Shown here one piece after another: positions 35,026-43,824 of a stretch of 64,000 nt of DNA. Origin of the DNA: Veillonella sp. KGMB01456 (GTDB lineage Bacteria; Bacillota; Negativicutes; Veillonellales; Veillonellaceae). Below the pieces are notes generated by a model, which saw only the letters and a program-made list of their open reading frames with translations, ran no database searches and was not told where the DNA came from. Location of the stretch: contig NZ_JALKIG010000008.1 of NCBI RefSeq assembly GCF_023051165.1, positions 23,001 through 87,000 on the forward strand. The letters run 5' to 3'. The first letter of the stretch is position 1. The number at the start of each line of letters is the position of its first letter. The translations under genes and the position numbers were made by a program.

Positions 35026-35454
35026 ATGGATAATGTAACAAATATTTCACTTAGAGAACGCGTTAAACAGTGGTTAGCATCGTATCATAAAACCTTACGT
35101 GATAAACGTAAAAAAGAAGGTGGTTTCACCTTAGTCGAGTTAATGGTGGTAGTAGCGATTATTGCTATTTTAGCTGCGGTGGCAATGCCACAATTTTTAT
35201 CGGCCGGGGACAAAGCTCGTGATGCTAAAATCAAAGCAGACACACAGACAATTGCTAATGCGGCTCAACTTTATATGGTAGATAGAGGGACTGATGAAGT
35301 TCCTTCAGTTGAAGATTTATACAAAGCAGGCTATTTATCTGAAGCCGTTAAAACACCAAAGGGTGGAGATTATGCGGTAACATCTGAAAGCAATGCAGGT
35401 GGTACAGGTACTCATATTGTTGTAACGGCTACTGATAATACGAATGCAAATTAG
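35026..35454 (+). CDS. pilA: Major type IV prepilin (PilA-like) with long leader
   Basis: 142-residue prepilin. Processing site Gly33|Phe34 (KKEGG|FTLVELMVVVAIIAILA), with Glu at +5 and a classic hydrophobic stem helix. The positively charged leader is about 33 residues, much longer than the 6-10 typical of type IVa. The mature part is about 109 residues with no Cys pair, ending in an Asn/Thr-rich tail. AGGAGG lies about 11 bp before the ATG. Likely the main fibre subunit. The longer gap after it (about 135 bp) may hold mRNA processing or a promoter for the minor genes. Confidence 0.9.
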   Translation: MDNVTNISLRERVKQWLASYHKTLRDKRKKEGGFTLVELMVVVAIIAILAAVAMPQFLSAGDKARDAKIKADTQTIANAAQLYMVDRGTDEVPSVEDLYKAGYLSEAVKTPKGGDYAVTSESNAGGTGTHIVVTATDNTNAN

Positions 35455-35590
35455 ACGAGAATCAGAATTTAATTATGGGGATAGTTTTAGAACGTCTAAA
35501 ATAGTAAATCGGTTAAATTAATCGATTAAACTTTATAAGTTAAGTAGCATGTAAGCTCTGATGTATAAAAAGGAACGTAGTGGTTAGTAT

Positions 35591-36208
35591 ATGTGGTTAC
35601 AATACAGTGTAGGTGGTATAAGTGGTGCATTGGCCGGATTAACCGGTTTCTATCTCTTAAAAGAAATTGTTATAGAACGAGAACGGCGTTCTATAATTTT
35701 GATGTTAATTTACATTCTTATAGGAATGCTCGGCGGATTAATTTGTAGCCATTTGACGGTAAATATAAAAGAAAGTCTTTTAATGATTATCTTCGGTTTC
35801 ACTCTTTTTATGGGCGCTACCATCGATAAGTATTACCTGATTATGCCTGATGAGGGTGCTGTTTTTTTGCTCATAGTTGGAATAAGTCGGATATGGTTAT
35901 TGGGGATTTCTTTTTTTCAAACTGTTGAAATGGCAGGAATTGTATTAGTGGGAGGATATCTATTTAGTAAATTAACAAACGACGGTTTGGGTCTTGGTGA
36001 TGTGAAATGGTGTAGTGTATTTACATTATGGTTATCACCATTGGCTTTGTGGCAAGCTATTTTATTGGCGCTTATCGGTGGAACCGGTTGGGTACTTTTG
36101 TACTATCTGTATTCAGGTAAGGTACTACGTATACTGCCATTTGGTCCTTTTTTATGTAGTGCAGCAGCTATTATGTATATTTGGGAAAATTTATGGTCAA
36201 TATTATGA
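35591..36208 (+). CDS. pilD: Prepilin peptidase (A24 aspartic protease), short form
   Basis: Membrane protease that cleaves prepilin leaders. 205 residues; catalytic Asp79 in GATIDKYYLIMPD and Asp137 in the GLGLGDVKW motif. The N-terminal cytoplasmic N-methyltransferase domain with its Cys pairs is absent, so only the protease core remains. About six helices. Its stop overlaps the next start (ATGA). Confidence 0.88.
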   Translation: MWLQYSVGGISGALAGLTGFYLLKEIVIERERRSIILMLIYILIGMLGGLICSHLTVNIKESLLMIIFGFTLFMGATIDKYYLIMPDEGAVFLLIVGISRIWLLGISFFQTVEMAGIVLVGGYLFSKLTNDGLGLGDVKWCSVFTLWLSPLALWQAILLALIGGTGWVLLYYLYSGKVLRILPFGPFLCSAAAIMYIWENLWSIL

Positions 36209-36714
36209 AACATTATATAAATAATTTGAACATATATTATGGCAAAAATCATTGTAAGGGTGGATTTTTATTAATAGAAGTTTTGATTTATAGTACATTA
36301 TTAATTTTATTATTGGGGATGGCACAGCTTGCTATATCAAAAACCATGAGCGAAAACTGGCAATTTGATCGAGTGAGTAGACTATTTTATTACACAATTA
36401 AGCGAACTCAATTACTTTCTTTTAATGGTGGATCCGGAACACAGGGAAGGCCACTTAATACAATATACGTAAGTGATTCGTCATATGAGGTGAATTTATA
36501 TGCTACCTTATGGGGATATCAAGAAATTTTTGTGCCTAATACTATGAAGTTGGTAAATAATTCGAGAACAAAACAATCGGCATATTTAGGTAAATATGAT
36601 GGGCAGAGTGATTTATATAGTTTTGAAATCTATGATTATGTATTGCGAAAATATCGAAAGTATATTTTTTCACAACAAACACCGAGAATTCGTTGGATTG
36701 AAGGAACATTCTAA
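36205..36714 (+). CDS. Minor pilin-like protein 1
   Basis: About 169 residues. Prepilin site Gly20|Phe21 in CKGG|FLLIEVLIYSTLLILLL, Glu at +5. I chose the ATG at 36205, translationally coupled to pilD through ATGA; an ATG at 36193 and a TTG at 36181 are possible. The globular part does not resemble a named minor pilin. Probably part of the tip complex that primes pilus assembly. Confidence 0.78.
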   Translation: MKHYINNLNIYYGKNHCKGGFLLIEVLIYSTLLILLLGMAQLAISKTMSENWQFDRVSRLFYYTIKRTQLLSFNGGSGTQGRPLNTIYVSDSSYEVNLYATLWGYQEIFVPNTMKLVNNSRTKQSAYLGKYDGQSDLYSFEIYDYVLRKYRKYIFSQQTPRIRWIEGTF

Positions 36715-37078
36715 AGGATATTTATATGCTGAAACTTTAGGCGGTACAATGATTGTTGCCTTATTTATCCTGACTGTTACGGCGATGATGGGGACATTAA
36801 TTATTCAATGGCGAAGCGCTAAAATATCACAAGTAATAGTGCCCATTGCTATTACAGCAATGGAACAGAGTAAATATAATTATCAACAATTTGGAGAACC
36901 GGGCGAACTTCCTAAGGTAAAGGAGCCATATAGATTAGTTAGGGCAATAAATTCTAAGCATGTGCATAATATGGATGTTAAGGAGTTAGAGGTAGCAGGA
37001 TATTATGGAAATCAAGAAATACTTCATTTCTCAACGTATATTTGGCAGGGAATACCGGCTACTAATAAAGAGAGGTAA
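36698..37078 (+). CDS. Minor pilin-like protein 2
   Basis: About 126 residues if started at TTG 36698, giving leader MKEHSKG and a cleavage site G|YLYAETLGGTMIVALFIL with Glu at +5. A Tyr at +1 instead of Phe is unusual. The frame is open further upstream inside the preceding gene, but that part is a shadow. Overlaps its upstream neighbour by 17 bp and its downstream neighbour by about 74 bp. Start uncertain. Confidence 0.65.
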   Translation: MKEHSKGYLYAETLGGTMIVALFILTVTAMMGTLIIQWRSAKISQVIVPIAITAMEQSKYNYQQFGEPGELPKVKEPYRLVRAINSKHVHNMDVKELEVAGYYGNQEILHFSTYIWQGIPATNKER

Positions 37079-37604
37079 TTCCGGATTTTTATTGGGTGAA
37101 TTGTTAATTAGTACTACTGTTATTTGTATTGCCATGGGGGCCTTATTAAGCTTAATGTTAGTCTCTTTGCAATGGGCACAACGATGGCAAATAGAAAATG
37201 AGGTTTTATTAGAAAGTATGACGATACGATTAACAATAGTTAACTTTACTAAACGTGCAGATAAGACTGTTACGGTTGGTCGTACAGGCCAATATATTCT
37301 ATATGATGGTGTACGTTGGTTCGGTATTGAGGGCACAGAAGCTAGGCGTGTCTTAAGTGATGGTCAAAAACAAGCATTATCCTCACCTACCATTAGTCCG
37401 TCTTGGGGGAGGCTCATAGTGACACCCCTTATAGGGGGAAAATCATTTGAACAATTTTTACCAAAAAGTCCTATACACATGAATTGGCAAGTCGAAGTAA
37501 AGGGAACACCTAATACAATGAATGCTAATCAATATAAGATAGGGACGGATATTACGGTACTTCCTAATTTAGACTATTTTCAATATTCGCCGACAAGGAG
37601 TTGA
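37005..37604 (+). CDS. Minor pilin-like protein 3
   Basis: 199 residues. Site Gly27|Phe28 in RGNSG|FLLGELLISTTVICIAMGALL, Glu at +5. The start ATG 37005 lies inside the preceding gene; no later start codon is available before the motif, so the 27-residue leader is likely real. The C-terminal part is strand-rich. Probable PilW/ComGF-type minor pilin. Confidence 0.72.
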   Translation: MEIKKYFISQRIFGREYRLLIKRGNSGFLLGELLISTTVICIAMGALLSLMLVSLQWAQRWQIENEVLLESMTIRLTIVNFTKRADKTVTVGRTGQYILYDGVRWFGIEGTEARRVLSDGQKQALSSPTISPSWGRLIVTPLIGGKSFEQFLPKSPIHMNWQVEVKGTPNTMNANQYKIGTDITVLPNLDYFQYSPTRS

Positions 37605-37608
37605 TATA

Positions 37609-38085
37609 TTGAAGTGTCCTTTTAAGTTTAAAAACAAGCCCTGGTACTATGGGCGAAGAAAGAACAAATGCGCTAAGTCTAACAATATAGGTGGTTTTTT
37701 CACATATATGGCACTTATTATAGGGACAATATTACTCTTATTTTGGTCGGCATTGAGTGATGAAATGAATATTATCGTAGGGATTACTCATGATGAAGTA
37801 GCATTAACTGCTATGAATTATAAAGCAGAGGGTATCATTGGTTGCTTGTTACGAGAATACAGTGAGAAAGGTGATTTGATGCCTACACTTCAGGAAACAA
37901 TATATGAAAATGACGATAATTATACAGCGTCATATATATTAAACAGACAGGCAAGTAATAATGAATTTAAGGTTCGATATCGTAATCGTATTACAGGGCA
38001 AATCGTACAATATTTAGTAGTTTTTAGGGAAGACCCAGGGCCGTGGCCAAAAAATATTAATGTAGATTTAGTAAGATTTTTTTAA
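37609..38085 (+). CDS. Pilus operon membrane protein, PilX-like or minor pilin-like
   Basis: 158 residues from TTG 37609, eight bp after AAGGAG. One helix at about 31-49 (FFTYMALIIGTILLLFWSA) after a basic start. Its Gly-Gly-Phe looks like a prepilin site but the +5 residue is not Glu. Position after three minor pilins suggests a PilX-like non-canonical minor pilin. Function inferred from context only. Confidence 0.6.
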   Translation: MKCPFKFKNKPWYYGRRKNKCAKSNNIGGFFTYMALIIGTILLLFWSALSDEMNIIVGITHDEVALTAMNYKAEGIIGCLLREYSEKGDLMPTLQETIYENDDNYTASYILNRQASNNEFKVRYRNRITGQIVQYLVVFREDPGPWPKNINVDLVRFF

Positions 38086-38114
38086 CAGGCTGTTAATGAA
38101 GGGATGGTTAGCGA

Positions 38115-38987
38115 ATGAAATCAGAATTTATAGGGGTTGCGATGGGAGAGGCGCAAACAATTGCTATTAGTATGGCGAAGACTAAGAAGGGGATAATAAT
38201 TCAAGATGCAATTGTTGAAAAACGCCAAGATTCGTTAATGAATGATTGTAAGCACTTGGTAAGCAAATATTCCCTGGAAGATAAACCTATAGGTATAACA
38301 GCTCTTGGTGAACGTCAGGATAAAGTTATGATTATTCCACCATTATCACGTCTGGAGATTAATCAGATGCTACATTGGTCGGTTCCTGAATTTGTCACAT
38401 GGCCGGAAGATAGTTATTATTTTGATTTTGTAGCTATAAATTTACCAAATCAAGTTAGGTCTTCCGGGAATGATAAATTAGTATACGTAGTAGCATTAAA
38501 AAAAGAGCATATTAATGAATTGGCAACCGGTGTTTTAAAGAGTGGTGGAAACCTAAAAATTATAGATTATGCACCGGGACCGATAGCACATAGATTTGTT
38601 GAAAAAGAAGGCGCTGTAATCGGCATTATACATGAGGATATATTGGAATTAACAGCTTGGTATAACTTTGTATGTATTTGTAATCATAAAATTCCGCTTG
38701 ATTCGGTTGATATAATGAAAGAATTGGAAGATTTAGAGGTAGATTTATTCAGTTATGGTATAAGTGGAATTTCCGGATTTTATTTATACGGGGATATACA
38801 TGGCAATCTATCGGACGATGATTGTGAAGCTGCTTATGAGAAGTATGGTAAGCTTACTGCTATTCCTTTTGAAGAAACAAAAGAAGTAGCGAAAATGGAA
38901 AAGGTGATGTTTGAAAAATCAGATCCTTTTTTGTGGGATATGGCGACTGGTCTGGCATATCGAGGCATACAAAAAATGAGAAATTAA
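38115..38987 (+). CDS. PilM-like cytoplasmic pilus protein
   Basis: 290 residues, no membrane helix. Begins EFIGVAMGEAQTIAISMAKTKKG, a degenerate actin-like phosphate-1 region, and has the PilM-type LSRLEINQMLHWSVPEFVTWP segment (cytoplasmic PilM usually has an E..Y/W helix here). With the two single-pass proteins that follow, it fits the PilM-PilN-PilO alignment complex. Divergent enough that the name rests partly on order. Confidence 0.65.
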   Translation: MKSEFIGVAMGEAQTIAISMAKTKKGIIIQDAIVEKRQDSLMNDCKHLVSKYSLEDKPIGITALGERQDKVMIIPPLSRLEINQMLHWSVPEFVTWPEDSYYFDFVAINLPNQVRSSGNDKLVYVVALKKEHINELATGVLKSGGNLKIIDYAPGPIAHRFVEKEGAVIGIIHEDILELTAWYNFVCICNHKIPLDSVDIMKELEDLEVDLFSYGISGISGFYLYGDIHGNLSDDDCEAAYEKYGKLTAIPFEETKEVAKMEKVMFEKSDPFLWDMATGLAYRGIQKMRN

Positions 38988-39052
38988 CAACCACGCGTTG
39001 AATGATATTTGAATCATTAATAGCTAAAAATATAGTTGGCAGGTGAAATGAT

Positions 39053-39589
39053 GTGAATTTTTTGACTTGGCCGTTTCGGTGTGAACGGTACTATAGACAT
39101 CATAAAACAGCAATCATAATGATTGGAATCTTAGCCTTGTTCTTAGTAATATTCCTATGGGGATTTGGGTTTTACTTATACTATGCAAGTCAGAAACTGC
39201 ATGAAGATATATACGAAATGCAAGCGGTAGGCAGCGCGAATCACGAGGCAGTTCAAAAGTATGAAAAGGTTATTCAGCAACGACTGACAAAAGATTTAAA
39301 ACATAGTACCGGTCAAAGTATATTATTGCACACTGTTGATTGTGCAAATTCACAGATAGTTTTGGATACCGTTAATTTTACTGATGATGGTTTTAACGTA
39401 ACTGGTATATGTACAAAACCGGAGGTCGTATTGGCGTATAGTCAACGGCTCAAGGGGAGTTTGAAAGGAGTTATTGTTAATGCAAAACAAGGAATTGATG
39501 CTAATCGTAAAATCCATACATTTCAATTATCTGGAAAGTTTGAAAAGGCTAAACCTCAACCCAAAAAGGATACACCAAATAGTCGGTAG
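39053..39589 (+). CDS. PilN-like inner-membrane pilus protein
   Basis: 178 residues from a GTG start. A short cytoplasmic basic segment (LTWPFRCERYYRHHK), one helix at about 20-43, then a coiled-coil-prone stretch and a small ferredoxin-like domain, as in PilN. The family's N-terminal motif that binds PilM is weak. The tail is Lys/Pro-rich and overlaps the next gene. Confidence 0.62.
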   Translation: MNFLTWPFRCERYYRHHKTAIIMIGILALFLVIFLWGFGFYLYYASQKLHEDIYEMQAVGSANHEAVQKYEKVIQQRLTKDLKHSTGQSILLHTVDCANSQIVLDTVNFTDDGFNVTGICTKPEVVLAYSQRLKGSLKGVIVNAKQGIDANRKIHTFQLSGKFEKAKPQPKKDTPNSR

Positions 39590-40004
39590 CTACATGGTAC
39601 TTACAGTTTTGGGAGCTGGTATAGTTCTCTGGTTCCATCAGGAGAGAAGTGACTTATTAGCGATACAAGAACAACAGACTTTACAAAATGAAGCAGATCA
39701 AGTTGTTGTGAGCAGTCAGGCTTACGAGATGATTATGGCGACCGACAAGAAAGAAATAACTGAAGAAGCCTTAAAGGATAAACTGATGAAATATTTGTCC
39801 GGTAAAGCATTAACAATTACAGCGATGGAAGAAACGGAGAATAAGAAGGGTAAGAGCTTATCTGTAGAAGTAACAGGAAATTTACGAGATTATTTCACAT
39901 TGGTTGAAGAATTGAATGGAGATAGTCCCGAACTGCAAATAGAGCCTAAACAACTGAATAAACAAAACAATCAACTTCACATTCAGTTTGATATTATTTC
40001 TTAA
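39480..40004 (+). CDS. PilO-like inner-membrane pilus protein
   Basis: About 174 residues from ATG 39480 (nine bases after AAAGGAG), or 136 residues from ATG 39594, five bases past the PilN-like stop. The first option gives the expected cytoplasmic N-terminus before the helix (IVGSYMVLTVLGAGIVLWF) but overlaps the upstream gene by 110 bp with unusual codons. A coiled-coil and small C-terminal domain follow. Last gene of the pilus operon. A secretin (PilQ) is not in the window. Confidence 0.6.
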   Translation: MQNKELMLIVKSIHFNYLESLKRLNLNPKRIHQIVGSYMVLTVLGAGIVLWFHQERSDLLAIQEQQTLQNEADQVVVSSQAYEMIMATDKKEITEEALKDKLMKYLSGKALTITAMEETENKKGKSLSVEVTGNLRDYFTLVEELNGDSPELQIEPKQLNKQNNQLHIQFDIIS

Positions 40005-40007
40005 CCT

Positions 40008-40036
40008 AAAGCCGTGACTTTTGTCATGGCTTTTTT
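40008..40036 (+). terminator. Terminator of the pilus operon
   Basis: AAAGCCGTGAC pairs with GTCATGGCTTT (loop TTTT) and Ts follow. Confidence 0.88.
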
Positions 40037-40225
40037 ATTATGTCTCTCACCCCAAACCTAAACATTTTCTTAATTCCTTAAATCCTATTCGTTTTATACT
40101 TTTACTAAATGCTGTGATGTAGTAGAATAGAATCAAATGGGTATCGTACATAATGAGAACGGAGTAACAGGTAATTGTTCGTTGTGATTATGTATGACAC
40201 AATCTGTAATAGGCGGGATTAAGTA

Positions 40226-40813
40226 ATGAAACGAAATATAATTTTAATCGGTACTATGGGGAGCGGCAAAAGTCATTTGGGACGCAATTTAGCGGAAGCC
40301 AAAGGTTGGCAGTTCGTTGATACGGATCGACTTTTGGAACGGCGCTATAATTTGCCCATAGCCGAAGTGTATGAGAAGCTGGGCGAGAAGCTCTTTCGTT
40401 CGGCGGAACGTGAAATTTTAAAGAAAGTTTGCATGTATCATGAGTGTATTATTTCCGTAGGTGGTAATTTTCCCCTTGATGTACGGACGGTACGATATTT
40501 ACAGCGGTATGCGTATATTATCGGTATTCGGGCTTCCGAGTATCGCATCGTGAAGCGGGTGAATCGTCGTATTGGTAAACGGCCGACCATGGATTATGAT
40601 GATGTGGCGGGCTTTGTAGAAACGATGATGCAACGCTGGAAACCGGTGTATAAGAAGTGTGATTGTGTCATAGATACGACGTATGGTCGCACTGAAAATT
40701 TAATTGATTCAATCCACGAAACGTTAGCACGTGAAGGTGTGGAGTTCAAAAAACGACGTCCTATGGGGGTAGAGCAACATGAAAAATATTGCGATTCTAA
40801 CGAGCGGCGGTGA
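40226..40813 (+). CDS. Shikimate kinase-like protein
   Basis: P-loop kinase of 195 residues, AroK/GntK-like fold: GTMGSGKSHLGRNLA at the N-terminus, FVDTDRLLE, and EREILKK. The shikimate-binding triple-Gly motif is changed to SVGGNFPLD, so the substrate is uncertain. A tail of about 20 residues is unlike the family and overlaps the pfkA start by 35 bp, implying translational coupling. The upstream 190 bp carry no clear structure. Confidence 0.7.
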   Translation: MKRNIILIGTMGSGKSHLGRNLAEAKGWQFVDTDRLLERRYNLPIAEVYEKLGEKLFRSAEREILKKVCMYHECIISVGGNFPLDVRTVRYLQRYAYIIGIRASEYRIVKRVNRRIGKRPTMDYDDVAGFVETMMQRWKPVYKKCDCVIDTTYGRTENLIDSIHETLAREGVEFKKRRPMGVEQHEKYCDSNERR

Positions 40814-41738
40814 TGCGCCGGGCATGAATGCGGCGGTGCGTGCCTTGGTTCGTAAAGGGATTTACGAAGGGTTACACGTATATGGCATTAGCCGCGGTTT
40901 TGAAGGGCTTTTAAAAAATGATTTTGAATCTTTGAATCGACGTGATGTAGGGGCTATCGTCAACCGTGGCGGCACGATGCTCAAGACGGCTCGTTGCACA
41001 AAGTTTAAGGAGCTGGAGAACCAGGAAAAAGCGGCCCAGATTCTTCGGGACCGCGAAATTGATGCTCTCGTTGTTATCGGCGGTGACGGCTCTATGGCGG
41101 GTGCCATGGCGCTTGCCAAACAGGGGATTCCCACAATTACGATTCCCGGCACTATCGATAACGATATGTGCGGCACGGAATATACCATTGGTTTTGACAC
41201 GGCCCTTAATACGGTCGTTGATGCGGTCAGCAAGATTCGTGATACCACGACGGCTCATGATCGGGTAGCCATCGTCGAAGTTATGGGGCGCAGTGCCGGT
41301 CATTTGGCGGTGCGTGCCGGTCTTGCGTGCGGCGCCGAAATGGTGCTTATTCCCGAAAAGCCTATGAGTCTTGATGAAGTGTGCGATCAGCTTCGCATTT
41401 CCCATAATGCAGGTAAAACGAACAGCATCATCATGGTGGCGGAAGGGGCATACCACAGTTTTGAAGTGTGCGGCTATATTAATAAGCACCTCAATATTTC
41501 CCCGAGTGTTACTGTTCTTGGCTATTTGCAACGTGGTGGCTCGCCATCCGCTCGTGATGCGGCCATGGCGGCACTCATGAGTGAAAAAGCGATTGATGCT
41601 CTCCTCGAAGGTAAGAGTAATTGTTTGACCGCTGTTTTAAACGGCAAGATTGAAATGGTGCCGTATGAAGAAGCGTGCACACGTTGTTATCCTATCAGTG
41701 AATCGGAATATGAGCTGATTTCGGTATTGGCTCGATAG
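40779..41738 (+). CDS. pfkA: ATP-dependent 6-phosphofructokinase
   Basis: Phosphorylates fructose-6-phosphate. 319 residues, standard bacterial type. ILTSGGDAPGMNAAVRA, VVIGGDGSMAGA, TIPGTIDNDMCGTEYTIGFDTA (catalytic Asp in the TIDND motif) and MGRSAGHLA are present. The ATP-type Gly after GGDG argues against the PPi-dependent enzyme. Overlaps the preceding kinase-like gene. Confidence 0.95.
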   Translation: MKNIAILTSGGDAPGMNAAVRALVRKGIYEGLHVYGISRGFEGLLKNDFESLNRRDVGAIVNRGGTMLKTARCTKFKELENQEKAAQILRDREIDALVVIGGDGSMAGAMALAKQGIPTITIPGTIDNDMCGTEYTIGFDTALNTVVDAVSKIRDTTTAHDRVAIVEVMGRSAGHLAVRAGLACGAEMVLIPEKPMSLDEVCDQLRISHNAGKTNSIIMVAEGAYHSFEVCGYINKHLNISPSVTVLGYLQRGGSPSARDAAMAALMSEKAIDALLEGKSNCLTAVLNGKIEMVPYEEACTRCYPISESEYELISVLAR

Positions 41739-41796
41739 GTTCATTAAGCACTCATTAGTGAAACCTATAATTATTATCGATTATATATATGAGCTG

Positions 41797-41835
41797 AAAA
41801 GCCCTTCTTTGCCGTATAGTCGAGAAGGGCTTTTT
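41797..41835 (+). terminator. Terminator after pfkA
   Basis: AAAAGCCCTTCT pairs perfectly with AGAAGGGCTTTT, followed by T residues, between pfkA and the MacAB-like operon. Confidence 0.9.
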
Positions 41836-41893
41836 AATTATATGAAAATTGAGAGACCTGATTATTTTGTCTTTAAGTAAAGGAGTTAAGCAC

Positions 41894-42970
41894 ATGTGGC
41901 GGACAAAGAAATTTTGGGGGATCCTCATCCTCATATTACTGGTCTTGGGTGGCGCTTTTTATTATTTCAAAACAAAAGATAACACACAAGCGACCTCGTA
42001 TACGACGGGGAAAGTAGAGCGGGGGAATATTGCCTCGGTTATTACGTCCACGGGGACTATCAACCCGACAAATTATGTAGATATTTCCACTAACGTAGCC
42101 GGTATGTTGGAGCAGGTTTTGGTTAAAGAAAATGACCATGTAACGGCCGGTCAGGTGATTGCCACCATCGATGCCCGTCAATTACAGGCAACGGCGGATG
42201 ATGCACGAGCTACGCTCGAAAATGCCAAAAATGATTTAGATCGTTACAGCACCTTGGTTGCGCAAGGGGCTATTCCGCAACAGACCTATGATACAGCCCT
42301 TATGAATTACCAGAAGGCGCAGGCTGCGTATGATCGGGCAGTAGCTAATTTATCCGATACGACCATTACTTCGCCGATGGACGGCACGGTTATCGGTACA
42401 CCGTTAAAAGCGGGCCAGACTATCAGTACCGGTATTTCCACGCAGATGATTATCGCAACGGTTGCTGATTTGAGTAATCTTGAGATTTATTTGACCGTTG
42501 ATGAAACAGATATCGGCAGTGTGAAAAAAGGCGCTCGCGTAGATTTTACGGTGGATGCTCATCCGGGTAAAACCTTTACCGGCTATGTAAGTGACATTGC
42601 TTTGGGTACCAAAGGTAACATGGGTACGACGAGCAGCAGTGTAGTGTACTATACGGTTAAGGTAGCTATTTCGCCAAGCGATGCGTCGAACTTCTTCCCG
42701 ACAATGACGGCTCGTGCTACGATTTACGGCGATGAACGCACTAACGTATTGGTTGTGCCGTTGGCCGCTGTGCGTACGGATAAAGTGGGCGAATACGTGT
42801 ATGTAATTAAAAACGGTAAACCGGAACGAACCAGTGTAACAACCGGTCTTACCGGTGAAACGACGATTGAAATTGCTAAAGGTCTAAATGAAGGCGATGA
42901 AATTGTTGTCAGTGGTGATGTAGGTTCTTCGTCGTCCAAACAGAGTAACTCCGGCGGGCCTATGTTCTAG
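41894..42970 (+). CDS. MacA-like periplasmic adaptor (membrane fusion protein)
   Basis: About 358 residues: a signal anchor (FWGILILILLVLGGAFYYF), lipoyl halves split by a helical hairpin (QLQATADDARATLENAKNDLDRY), beta-barrel and membrane-proximal domains, and a Ser-rich end. It links the ABC permease to an outer-membrane channel. The start at 41894 follows AAAGGAG; the frame is open upstream without a site. No TolC-like gene lies in the window. Export substrate unknown. Confidence 0.88.
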   Translation: MWRTKKFWGILILILLVLGGAFYYFKTKDNTQATSYTTGKVERGNIASVITSTGTINPTNYVDISTNVAGMLEQVLVKENDHVTAGQVIATIDARQLQATADDARATLENAKNDLDRYSTLVAQGAIPQQTYDTALMNYQKAQAAYDRAVANLSDTTITSPMDGTVIGTPLKAGQTISTGISTQMIIATVADLSNLEIYLTVDETDIGSVKKGARVDFTVDAHPGKTFTGYVSDIALGTKGNMGTTSSSVVYYTVKVAISPSDASNFFPTMTARATIYGDERTNVLVVPLAAVRTDKVGEYVYVIKNGKPERTSVTTGLTGETTIEIAKGLNEGDEIVVSGDVGSSSSKQSNSGGPMF

Positions 42971-42981
42971 GAGGAATGCAG

Positions 42982-43824
42982 ATGAAACAAGCAGTCATTT
43001 CACTGGAAGGAATCACCAAGACGTATGTTAACGGTAAACTGGTAGTGCCCGTACTACACGGGATTGACCTCAATATTTATGAGGGCGAGTTTACCTCCAT
43101 CATGGGTCCATCCGGATCGGGGAAATCCACGTTTATGAATATTTTGGGTTGTTTAGACAGACCGACTTCAGGTTCCTATAAATTGGACGGCGAAGAAGTG
43201 GCCACGTTGAGTGATGATGAGCTCGCCTTTGTGCGCAATAAACGAATCGGCTTCGTTTTCCAAAGTTTTAACTTGTTGCCGAAGTTAACGGCTCAAGATA
43301 ATGTGGCGTTGCCTATGGTCTATGCCGGTGTTCCCAAAAAGGAACGCAAAGAGCGGGCCGCCTATCTTTTGGATTCGTTGGGGCTCGGTGAACGGCTCGA
43401 CCATTTACCGGCGGAACTATCCGGTGGTCAGCGCCAGCGTGTGGCTATCGCCCGCGCTTTGGCCAACGACCCGTCCATTATTATGGCCGACGAACCGACC
43501 GGTAACTTGGATTCCAAGTCCAGTGTGGATGTAATGAATATTTTTACCAATTTATATAATGAAGGGCGTACCATTATTTTGGTTACCCATGAACCGGATA
43601 TTGCTACCTTTGCAAGCCGTAATATTGTGCTGCGCGACGGTTATATCGTAGAAGATAAGCAAAATCCGAATATGGCCGGTCTTCAAACGGTACAGGCTCC
43701 TACTGAATCTGTAGCCGTGTCGCCGGCAACGGCACAAAAGGCGGTTAAGTCGGTGATACCGAAAACTGTCACGGAAAAAGTAAATACGGAACAAACGAAT
43801 GAAGGGGGGACGTCTCATGTATAA
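42982..43824 (+). CDS. MacB-like ABC transporter ATP-binding protein
   Basis: About 280 residues. Walker A GPSGSGKST, Q-loop, signature LSGGQRQRVAIARAL, Walker B IIMADEPTGNLDS and the switch His in VTHEPD are intact. LolD/MacB subfamily. After about residue 230 there is a 50-residue low-complexity tail (Thr, Val, Lys rich) not needed for ATPase activity. ATG 42982 lies seven bp after AGGAGG. Its stop overlaps the permease start. Confidence 0.92.
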   Translation: MKQAVISLEGITKTYVNGKLVVPVLHGIDLNIYEGEFTSIMGPSGSGKSTFMNILGCLDRPTSGSYKLDGEEVATLSDDELAFVRNKRIGFVFQSFNLLPKLTAQDNVALPMVYAGVPKKERKERAAYLLDSLGLGERLDHLPAELSGGQRQRVAIARALANDPSIIMADEPTGNLDSKSSVDVMNIFTNLYNEGRTIILVTHEPDIATFASRNIVLRDGYIVEDKQNPNMAGLQTVQAPTESVAVSPATAQKAVKSVIPKTVTEKVNTEQTNEGGTSHV

